Assembly: GCA_036825155.1 (NCBI GenBank)
Contig: DAISYU010000034.1
Span: forward strand, 1-30,523
Length of the DNA stretch: 30,523 bases
Source: DSAD01 sp036825155
GTDB lineage: Bacteria > Desulfobacterota > Desulfomonilia > UBA1062
Reading direction: 5' to 3'
The notes under the pieces were generated by a model. That model ran no database searches. It worked only from the letters and a program-made list of their open reading frames with translations, and had not been told where the DNA came from. This document shows, piece by piece, positions 1-6,529 of the stretch (position 1 is the first letter of the stretch; every line of letters begins with the position of its first letter). Made by a program: the position numbers and the translations under genes.

Positions 1-32
1 CTAGAACACTTCTTATCTCTGAGCAAAATATG

Positions 33-66
33 AAGGCCGGCAGTCCTGAGAGATTGCCGGCCTTTT
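33..66 (+). terminator. Intrinsic terminator of a gene left of the window
   Basis: A perfect 10-bp stem (AAGGCCGGCA at 33-42 with TGCCGGCCTT at 55-64) closes a 12-nt loop and runs into TTTT. This is a standard rho-independent terminator. The gene it serves lies to the left of position 1 and is not visible. Confidence 0.8.
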
Positions 67-358
67 CTGTTGACCCTTCCGATCGTTAACCCTGCAACCT
101 GAACGAAAGTACTTTTTGAGGCTGATTTTGTCGGAATATTTTACAGTGTAATTAGTATTGGCGAAAAACCGTATACAGGCAAAGGATCGTAAAACAGAAC
201 GATAGTAATTATCTTTGGTTGTTTTCAGTGTAGCAGCAAATTTGATTAAAGTAAGAGGAAGCAATCCATATTTAACTGTCGGAGATTTTTACATACTTCT
301 ACCCATTAAAGTGCCGTGTTAATACATAACTCTTTAAGAACAAATGAATTATTCTTTT
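67..358. other. AT-rich intergenic region, no gene seen
   Basis: About 290 bases between a terminator and the promoter of the first PEP-CTERM gene. The short reading frames here have no ribosome binding site and no recognisable protein. I see only a weak 5-bp inverted repeat near 184-202. It may hold upstream activator sites for the sigma-54-type promoter that follows, but no motif can be identified. Confidence 0.5.
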
Positions 359-374
359 TGGCATAGTATATGCT
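359..374 (+). promoter_or_regulatory. Sigma-54 (-24/-12) promoter
   Basis: TGGCAT-N5-ATGCT at 359-374 places GG (360-361) exactly 10 bases before GC (372-373), close to the RpoN consensus TGGCAC-N5-TTGCW. The predicted start near 385 leaves a leader of about 23 bases that still contains the GGAGGGAAGG ribosome binding site of the PEP-CTERM gene. A sigma-70-like TATAAT at 385-390 is also present, but it lacks a properly spaced -35, and a start from it would cut into the ribosome binding site. Confidence 0.55.
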
Positions 375-407
375 TTGTGTTGCATATAATAGTGAGGAGG
401 GAAGGTT

Positions 408-1001
408 ATGAAGATAAGAATCGTAACACTATTAAGTGCTTTACTTATTGTCCTTGGTATGACTGGAATTTCACATGCAATACTTTTTCAGGATCCAGTG
501 CAACTTGGTGTAGAGTTAGGAGATGGATGTACCTATGAGAGCTATTCTTGGAATCATGAAACCCCGTCAGACTTTGAAGTGCCATATGACATAGTAAATA
601 GTGCTACAATAACAATCGATGCATCATATGTTACTGGGGGCAATGATGATGTCATTGTGGAAGGTTCACTTGTAGGGCAGCTGGAAACAGAAACACTTGG
701 TATTGTGGGTTGGGAGTGGGTATTTTTTGTTCCTGTTCCTATAGTGGGTGTGACAGATCCGGACTCTACATCTATATTTGACATTTCCGGAATTTTAGTT
801 TCAGGATGGGGTACTGGTGACTTACTGTCCGTAACTGTAAATGCCACAGAATTTCTGAATTGTAATAGCCTCACCCTGTATTCATCAACCTTTGATCTCG
901 ATTATGATAATGGCACAGCCCCGGTCCCCGAACCGGCAACCCTGCTTCTGCTTGGCAGCGGCCTGGTTGGTCTCGCCGGATTCCGACGAAGGAAAAGTTA
1001 A
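408..1001 (+). CDS. PEP-CTERM sorting domain protein
   Basis: A 197-residue secreted protein. Residues 1-24 form a signal peptide (charged MKIR start, then a hydrophobic core). The C-terminus has the PEP-CTERM signal: VPEPATLLLLGSG, a hydrophobic helix, then a basic FRRRK tail. Exosortases of the XrtA/EpsH type recognise this signal, so the product is probably processed and sent to the cell surface or extracellular matrix. The middle part, rich in Thr, Val, Ser and Asp, looks like a beta-sandwich, but I recognise no family. The start is fixed by a strong GGAGGGAAGG ribosome binding site just upstream. A sigma-54-type promoter precedes it and a terminator follows, so it is a single-gene unit. 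The body is AT-rich (about 40% G+C in sampled stretches), while the last 80 bases encoding the sorting tail are about two-thirds G+C. Confidence 0.9.
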   Translation: MKIRIVTLLSALLIVLGMTGISHAILFQDPVQLGVELGDGCTYESYSWNHETPSDFEVPYDIVNSATITIDASYVTGGNDDVIVEGSLVGQLETETLGIVGWEWVFFVPVPIVGVTDPDSTSIFDISGILVSGWGTGDLLSVTVNATEFLNCNSLTLYSSTFDLDYDNGTAPVPEPATLLLLGSGLVGLAGFRRRKS

Positions 1002-1030
1002 AAAACATACTCTCTTTCATTCAAATACAA

Positions 1031-1066
1031 AGCCCGACAGCCTTCATTAGCTGCCGGGCTTTTCTT
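1031..1066 (+). terminator. Intrinsic terminator after PEP-CTERM gene
   Basis: AGCCCGACAG (1031-1040) pairs with CTGCCGGGCT (1051-1060) with one A-C mismatch and a 10-nt loop, followed by TTTCTTTGTT. It lies 30 bases after the PEP-CTERM stop codon. Confidence 0.8.
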
Positions 1067-1070
1067 TGTT

Positions 1071-1170
1071 NNNNNNNNNNNNNNNNNNNNNNNNNNNNNN
1101 NNNNNNNNNNNNNNNNNNNNNNNNNNNNNNNNNNNNNNNNNNNNNNNNNNNNNNNNNNNNNNNNNNNNNN
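1071..1170. other. Assembly gap (100 N)
   Basis: Exactly 100 N, the conventional length for a scaffold gap of unknown size. Sequence to the left and right may not be truly 100 bases apart, and adjacency of the first PEP-CTERM gene to the rest of the window rests on scaffolding only. Confidence 0.97.
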
Positions 1171-1230
1171 ATTCTGGCTCTTAATTTTTTCCACCTATCG
1201 CCAAGAGCCCAGTGCCAAGCGCCTCAGATT

Positions 1231-3801
1231 TTACAACGGCCTCCCCAGCTGAATGATGAACACCGGCCCTTCCTCATCGAGGTAGTCCGGTTGATCCACG
1301 GGCCAGGCAATGCCCATCCTGAAAGAAGAAAAATTGCCCCAGGCCACTTCCATGGAGGTGATGAGCTCGAGCCCTGCGCCGACGAGCCTTTCATCCCAGG
1401 TGATGGTCTCGGAGCAGACGCCGGCATCGATAAAGGTGCCGAGATAGAGCCTGTGGAGAAAGAGAGGCATGGTCTTGTATCCCCTCTGGATATTTACCAG
1501 GGGCCAGTAGACCTCGATGCTTGAGGTGAGCGCCTTGTCGGCTTCGAGAATATTGAACGTGAATCCCCTCAGCGCAAAAAGCCTGGTGGGCCTCTGGGTG
1601 AAATATCCCTCTCCGATGTCGCCTCCAACCCGATATGTCCCGTGTCCGGGAGTGGTTTCACCCCAGGACCTGCCTGCCTGCATGAGGAACGAGGAGTATA
1701 TTTCCGATCCAAAGATGAGTCTGATGTTGCCGAAGAGGGATGTCCTGCCTCCTGAGTATGACTCTGCCGTCAAACCGGTGGAGGCATATTTGAACTGCCT
1801 GTTCAGTGAAAGGGCACCCCAGAAATCCGTATCGTCCTGGCCGAAGTCTTCCAGGGGCTCATAGGCAAGCCTGTGGAGGGACAGCTCAATGCCGGGAATC
1901 GCATGAGGTCTGAAAAAGACCTGTATCTCGTTTCGTGACTCCTCTGTCTTGACGGCGTTTTCCGGATCATAGGAAACCGGGTAGCGGGATAGGCCGACGC
2001 CCACCCCCTTGACCTGGGCCTGTGCCCGCCAGGAGACGTAGTCAAAGGCAAAAGAGTACCTGAATCCGGCATTGGCGGAATAGTCCCCGGTCACGTCCCT
2101 GCACCAGGTCCCAAGACCGACCTGGAAATCGGAAATCCCCGCATAGATATCCGGGGCAATGAAGTTCGGGGCGAGGCTCTTCCATGGAGAATAAGGTTGT
2201 GCATCGGGAACAGTTTTTTCTTCAAGAGGAGAGTCAGATATGTGATCCACAAGTCTCAGTGCCGGAGCTTCCTTGTTTTCGTAGCGTGAGACCTCCCATC
2301 CCCTGTTCTTCAGGCACAGGAAAGTACCGTTTCTGGGAAGCACTGCAGCATATCTACATGTAGTTAGAGGCGTCATGTCTGAACGATGGATCTGGAATGT
2401 CCCGGTAGCATTTGAGGAAAAAACCAGGCCTCCTGTGTCCCAGCAGGGGTCCATCTCGATAGAATCGGCAGTTGTCACCCGGCGCCATGTGGTGTCATAC
2501 ACCCAGATGTCCCAGTTCCCCCCCATGTTTGCCGCCACGGCGATGTTGCCGTTGTCATTGAGCACCGGACCGGACATCTGCAGTGCGCCCTCCGGGCCGG
2601 GGATCATGGTTTGAACATTGGCCTTTTCCTTGAACAGCCCCTTGGTGCTGTCAAGGAAAACCAGGTAAGGCCTTGCCCCTTTGCGGGTCACCGCAATCCC
2701 GCCGTCTCCCGGGTCCCAAACATGATAGATATCGAGGTCGAGTGTTGTCTCAGCGCTGTATGCCGCTATCTTCGAGATGCCGCTGCCATCGTATTCCGAT
2801 ACCCACAGTTTTCCGTCCGCATCGACATAGCCGTACCTGCTCCTCCATCTCACGCGTTTCATCCCCGGGTATATGCCCGATACATTCCAGTAGACAAACG
2901 GTTCCGGGTTGTATCCCAGTATGAGCAGACCCGAATCAGATCCAGCTTCCACTGACTGGTCAGCCCTGAATTCATCCCAGAGGCCCATCCATGTTTTGCC
3001 GAATGCCTTCTTCGCCTTCAGGTCGATCTCGATAGGGATGATGCCGCTGCCGTGGATTTCGAGAAAATCGTGAATTTTCTCCCACCCATACTTTGTATAG
3101 AGCCAGGAGAGAAAAGGCCTGCCATATACCCGGTACGTGAAGTGTCCAGGCCACTTCCCTGGATGATTGCTCACCTGGGCGACATCTTCCGGCACGTATG
3201 CAGAAAAAATGGTCTCGAAGAACGGATCATTGGCAGCAGTGCCGGAATAGAATGAAAAAAGCAGGGCGCACGTTCCGTCAGTGAGCCACTGCGGAGAAAT
3301 CACGTTGGGTGAGACGATCTCGCCGAATGCCTTATGGGCAGCACCGGGGATCTTCGATCGCATGGAATATATCCCGTGCAGGCACAGGCCCTTGAAGAGA
3401 AAATATGTCCATGGGTCTTTTTGAGTGTAACCCTCTTCGATAACACCTGGTGCCCTCAGCGGGATACGTATCTCGCTGTGAGGTATCATATGAACGACAA
3501 CGTCGGGTTTATCAAGTACGCTGTCTAAGATGACATGAATCCGGCGGTTGGTTCCGAGGCCCTTCTCATCGAGAAACGCCAGTATTCCAGGGGCGCTTTC
3601 AGCCATACGGGCGATAATCTCTTCGGAGCCTGTCTCATAGGTGAACAGAACCCTGCCTTTCTCGATGGACTCGAGGGCAGAACCTTCGGGGATGGAGATC
3701 AGGCTGAAGAGCAGGATCAGCAGGAGAGATCTCAATAGCTGGTAATTTCTGCGAATAATGTCACGAGCTATACAGTATACTCCATTACACGACATGATCA
3801 T
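1231..3801 (-). CDS. Degenerate gluzincin / TolB-like propeller / outer-membrane barrel protein
   Basis: An 856-residue envelope protein. Residues 20-42 are a signal sequence. Residues about 45-280 resemble the gluzincin (MA-clan) peptidase fold found in such proteins: PQWLTDG at 170-176 sits where the active enzymes have W-x-x-E-G, but where HExxH is expected (about 135-143) the sequence reads LFKGLCLHG. The zinc site is therefore lost and the domain is probably a binding module. Residues about 310-500 contain WD40/TolB-like propeller blades (for example VWDPGDGGIAVTRKG and NWDIWVYD). Residues about 550-856 look like an Omp85/D15-type barrel, with LRGF near residue 744 and an F-I-D-A-G strand after it. 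The chosen start has AGGGG seven bases upstream. fdhD ends 48 bases upstream, on the same strand. Substrate and partner are unknown. Confidence 0.75.
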   Translation of the reverse strand: MIMSCNGVYCIARDIIRRNYQLLRSLLLILLFSLISIPEGSALESIEKGRVLFTYETGSEEIIARMAESAPGILAFLDEKGLGTNRRIHVILDSVLDKPDVVVHMIPHSEIRIPLRAPGVIEEGYTQKDPWTYFLFKGLCLHGIYSMRSKIPGAAHKAFGEIVSPNVISPQWLTDGTCALLFSFYSGTAANDPFFETIFSAYVPEDVAQVSNHPGKWPGHFTYRVYGRPFLSWLYTKYGWEKIHDFLEIHGSGIIPIEIDLKAKKAFGKTWMGLWDEFRADQSVEAGSDSGLLILGYNPEPFVYWNVSGIYPGMKRVRWRSRYGYVDADGKLWVSEYDGSGISKIAAYSAETTLDLDIYHVWDPGDGGIAVTRKGARPYLVFLDSTKGLFKEKANVQTMIPGPEGALQMSGPVLNDNGNIAVAANMGGNWDIWVYDTTWRRVTTADSIEMDPCWDTGGLVFSSNATGTFQIHRSDMTPLTTCRYAAVLPRNGTFLCLKNRGWEVSRYENKEAPALRLVDHISDSPLEEKTVPDAQPYSPWKSLAPNFIAPDIYAGISDFQVGLGTWCRDVTGDYSANAGFRYSFAFDYVSWRAQAQVKGVGVGLSRYPVSYDPENAVKTEESRNEIQVFFRPHAIPGIELSLHRLAYEPLEDFGQDDTDFWGALSLNRQFKYASTGLTAESYSGGRTSLFGNIRLIFGSEIYSSFLMQAGRSWGETTPGHGTYRVGGDIGEGYFTQRPTRLFALRGFTFNILEADKALTSSIEVYWPLVNIQRGYKTMPLFLHRLYLGTFIDAGVCSETITWDERLVGAGLELITSMEVAWGNFSSFRMGIAWPVDQPDYLDEEGPVFIIQLGRPL

Positions 3802-3849
3802 GTAACATCCCCTGGTATGATGATAACTCTTTTATGGGGTGCCGCTTTT

Positions 3850-4632
3850 CTATACGTCTAAATCGCGTACCCGCTGTGGGTGGGTGTACACGCAGAACTT
3901 ATCGTCTTTCACCCGGCATATCAACGTGAGACCTGCCTTTTGCGCCAGAGCTATGCCTTCGTACGTTGTGGCTGCCTTGGTTACGATGATGGGGATACCT
4001 GCATTGATTGCCTTGGATACCATACCCACAGGTTGTCGCCCGGTACAACCAAGCACACATGACGAAGGATCTATCCGGTTGAGGATAGCATACCCGATGA
4101 CCTTGTCCACGGTATTGTGTCTGCCCACATCACTGCTCTTTGTTATGAGTTCGCCTTGAGAGAAGAGTACGCTGCAGTGCGCTCCACCGGTCTTTTCCCA
4201 CAGTTCGGATACGATCTCGTTTATTACGGTGAAGACCTCTCGCTGATCTATGGCGATGGTAGAGTCGATCGTTTTGCGGATCATTCCGCTCGATGAACCC
4301 CCGCTCGACTCGGTTATATATTCGGCCGATTCGGCTGCTTGTTGCGCATACACGTAGATGGTGTTTCCTTCTACCGTGACGTCATCGATCCGTTCGGCGA
4401 GGCCTTCGCTGATAACAAAGCCTGCTCCCAGTTCCCTGTATTGCATGGGGCTGGCAACAAGTTTTGTAAGGAGCCGGTCATTGAGATAAAGATGCACGAT
4501 CTCTTCTCTGCAGACTTTCTCATCACTCTTTGAGAAACGGCCATTGGTAAAGCGCAGTGCTTCTGACGTTGTCAATGCATCCTGGATGAATTCTATCTTT
4601 GCCATGGGTAGCGTATATAACATTAAATCCAT
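3850..4632 (-). CDS. fdhD: FdhD-family formate dehydrogenase sulfurtransferase
   Basis: A 260-residue FdhD homologue of normal length. FdhD passes sulfur from the cysteine desulfurase IscS to the molybdenum/tungsten bis-MGD cofactor of formate dehydrogenase in the cytoplasm. Family motifs are clear: TGGAH at 148-152, DVGRHNTVDKV at 168-178, and the GRQPVGMVSKA stretch near 198-208. The loop that carries Cys121 and Cys124 in the E. coli protein reads SSGGSSSG here (109-116), with no cysteine. Remaining cysteines are at 153, 192, 196, 239 and 247. No clear ribosome binding site supports the first ATG, and Met10 (position 4605) is an alternative start. No formate dehydrogenase gene lies in the window. 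Family assignment is secure; retention of sulfur transfer is not. Confidence 0.9.
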   Translation of the reverse strand: MDLMLYTLPMAKIEFIQDALTTSEALRFTNGRFSKSDEKVCREEIVHLYLNDRLLTKLVASPMQYRELGAGFVISEGLAERIDDVTVEGNTIYVYAQQAAESAEYITESSGGSSSGMIRKTIDSTIAIDQREVFTVINEIVSELWEKTGGAHCSVLFSQGELITKSSDVGRHNTVDKVIGYAILNRIDPSSCVLGCTGRQPVGMVSKAINAGIPIIVTKAATTYEGIALAQKAGLTLICRVKDDKFCVYTHPQRVRDLDV

Positions 4633-4699
4633 GTATGCTCAATCGATCAGTTGGTCGGACGGAACTGCAGAGGGTACAGTCGAAGAAAGAAGCGTAGTA

Positions 4700-5392
4700 T
4701 CAGCGGCTCCTCACGGCCAGTTCATACAGGCCTATTGCGGCGCTGTGAGCAACGTTGAGAGAATTGAACGACCCCAGCATGGGGATATGGGCCATGATGT
4801 CGATCTCTTTTTCCATCACGGTCCTGATCCCGCTGTCCTCTCCCCCGAGTACGAGGGCGATTTTGTCGTAAGACGGGATCATGCTGATCGGCTCTTTTCC
4901 CGCTGCATCGAGCCCCACCAGCCAGAAGCCGTTCTTTTTCAGTTCCTTCGAAGCCATGCGCAGGTTGGTCACCCGGGCGATCTGTGCATGCTCGGTGGCA
5001 CCGGCAGAGGCCTTGACCACTGAAGGCGTTATCTGGGCGGATCTGTTCTCGGGGATGATAACGCCAGCCTGTGCGAGGGCATAGGCTGATCTGATGATCG
5101 AGCCTAAATTCTGCGGGTCCTCCACTGAATCGAGGAGTATGACGACATTCAATCCTAAAAGGTCCTTGATCTGACGGTAGCGATATCGGGACACTTTCGC
5201 AAGGACACCCTGATGTGATCTGGTGCCGCTTATCTTGTCCAGCTCGTGTTTCGGCAATGTATGGACGGGCACGCCCACGGCAAGGGCGGCAATATCATCA
5301 TAGTGTTCGCGCGAGATCATGATTTCAAAGAATTTTCTGCTGCCGGCACGAAGGGATTCGATGACCGGATTTTTCCCATAGATGATCTCCAT
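4700..5392 (-). CDS. rlmB: TrmH/SpoU-family 23S rRNA 2'-O-methyltransferase (RlmB-like)
   Basis: A 230-residue SPOUT methyltransferase that probably uses S-adenosylmethionine to methylate a ribose 2'-OH of 23S rRNA (G2251 in E. coli). An N-terminal L30e-like substrate-binding domain (residues 1-70, beginning YGKNPV) is followed by the knotted catalytic domain with all three motifs: DPQNLGSIIRSA (92-103), LVLGGEDSGIR (180-190) and IPMLGSFNSLNVAHSAAI (203-220). The reading frame extends further upstream, but the start at 5392 is preferred: it has AAAGGAG at the right distance, the protein begins exactly where RlmB proteins do, and it avoids overlapping the nitroreductase gene that ends 11 bases upstream. 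The two genes are probably co-transcribed. A tRNA target (TrmH/TrmB-like) cannot be excluded. Confidence 0.9.
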   Translation of the reverse strand: MEIIYGKNPVIESLRAGSRKFFEIMISREHYDDIAALAVGVPVHTLPKHELDKISGTRSHQGVLAKVSRYRYRQIKDLLGLNVVILLDSVEDPQNLGSIIRSAYALAQAGVIIPENRSAQITPSVVKASAGATEHAQIARVTNLRMASKELKKNGFWLVGLDAAGKEPISMIPSYDKIALVLGGEDSGIRTVMEKEIDIMAHIPMLGSFNSLNVAHSAAIGLYELAVRSR

Positions 5393-5403
5393 TTCCTGCT
5401 CCT

Positions 5404-6258
5404 TTAGGTCTGCGGTATCCAGCTCACACAGTAGTGCGTACGTTTTGGAAGAGAAGATAGGCCCGGATCGATGACAGCCCACCTGCCCTTGAGGCCGCTC
5501 TCACAGGCGCAGCTGTGAAAATGAAACATGGCGATACCCATGTCTATGCGCTGCATGTCCACATCGCTAAAAAAGGCGTTGTATCCCAGGGCGCGATAGA
5601 GATAGAAATGGAATATGCCGTCTTTTTTCACGATGCGCCAGGGCTGTTTGTTGACCGCTGAAGGGGCGAGCCTGACCATCTCCATGGCGTCGGCATAATG
5701 CCCTGCGATGCCTGGAGGTGCAGGTGTTTTGAAATCGTTTTCAAAGAACAGTTCATGCATGGGTTTGCGGTTCTTTGAACCTGCGCTGAGAAAAAAGATC
5801 GAATCGAGCAGTGATCTTTTGTCCGTGACAAGACCCACCGGTGTTATGGCCGGGATGATCTCACCCGGACGTAGCCCCATCATTTCTCCGAAATACGAGC
5901 GGTTCAATGTTCCTCCTATCCAGCAGGTCCCGAGGTCCAGGGAGGTAATAAACAGGATGAGCTTTTCCATGGAGTAGCCGAAGTCCTCGAATGCCATATT
6001 ACCCGGCATGAGTGCCCCTGCAAGGAAATTGCAGGCCCCTTTAATGACGCCGTAGGTTCCCTTCACCCTCTTCTTCTCCTGCATGGAGGATTCGATCAGG
6101 GAGAACCGTATATTTGAACTAAAAGGCGGTGGTTCGAGGCTGGAGATAGCCTCATGCAATCGGTCCCTTACTTCTTCAGAGAGATCCTCATCGCGGTAAC
6201 TTCTCCACGAGCGCCTCTTGACGATGAGTTCACGGACCGGCCTGTCAAAATGGATCAT
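5404..6258 (-). CDS. Nitroreductase-family flavoprotein
   Basis: A 284-residue protein of the FMN-dependent nitroreductase fold, in the longer form resembling the TM1586-type nitroreductases (two nitroreductase-like halves in one chain). The N-terminal RRSWRSYRDEDLSEE (15-29) matches the phosphate-binding R-x-S-x-R motif. GYSMEKLILFITSLDLGTCW followed by IGG is the dimer/FMN-site helix, and APSAVNKQPWRI in the second half is the repeated flavin-binding motif. Such enzymes reduce nitro compounds, quinones or flavins with NAD(P)H; the substrate here cannot be told. The start has GAGGTGG seven bases upstream. It is followed after 11 bases by rlmB. Confidence 0.8.
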   Translation of the reverse strand: MIHFDRPVRELIVKRRSWRSYRDEDLSEEVRDRLHEAISSLEPPPFSSNIRFSLIESSMQEKKRVKGTYGVIKGACNFLAGALMPGNMAFEDFGYSMEKLILFITSLDLGTCWIGGTLNRSYFGEMMGLRPGEIIPAITPVGLVTDKRSLLDSIFFLSAGSKNRKPMHELFFENDFKTPAPPGIAGHYADAMEMVRLAPSAVNKQPWRIVKKDGIFHFYLYRALGYNAFFSDVDMQRIDMGIAMFHFHSCACESGLKGRWAVIDPGLSSLPKRTHYCVSWIPQT

Positions 6259-6322
6259 GTATCCACCTCATGAGATGAGCAATACCCAAATGGAACCCGT
6301 TAATAAAGAGAAAAACGGTTTT

Positions 6323-6448
6323 CCTGCAGAAACATAGTGATTGCTTCATGCGTGACACACCAGCATGTTTTTGTTCCTGACTGTATTTTTTCTGCAGGAC
6401 TCAGCATGACCGGGAACATACTAAAGCAGGTGCCCCCGGTCATGCTGA
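6323..6448. repeat. Two perfect inverted repeats in intergenic region
   Basis: Two perfect inverted repeats stand side by side between the TPP enzyme (ending 6530) and the nitroreductase start. TCCTGCAGAAA at 6323-6333 pairs with 6389-6399 (11 bp, 55 apart), and TCAGCATGACCGGG at 6401-6414 pairs with 6435-6448 (14 bp, 20-nt loop). Neither is followed by a T run on either strand, so they are not classical intrinsic terminators. They could form a transcript-end structure, an operator, or a small palindromic repeat element. Confidence 0.6.
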
Positions 6449-6529
6449 ATATTGTGCCATTATACCTGGTAGCAGTTGTTCATTACCATACAGCGGTACT
6501 GATACACTGAACCTCAGCGCTTTCGTCTG

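Noticed and set aside
13..264. 83-codon minus-strand frame at the left end
   Set aside because: It covers the terminator hairpin, has no ribosome binding site and low-complexity content.
385..390. Sigma-70 -10 box TATAAT before the first PEP-CTERM gene
   Set aside because: No -35 at 16-18 bases, and a start from here would begin inside the ribosome binding site; the sigma-54 site fits better.
1066..1524. Open frame running through the N gap
   Set aside because: It contains unknown residues from the gap, and the readable part lies antisense to the large envelope protein gene.
5393..5482. Upstream extension of rlmB
   Set aside because: It overlaps the nitroreductase end, and the family N-terminus and ribosome binding site place the start at 5392.
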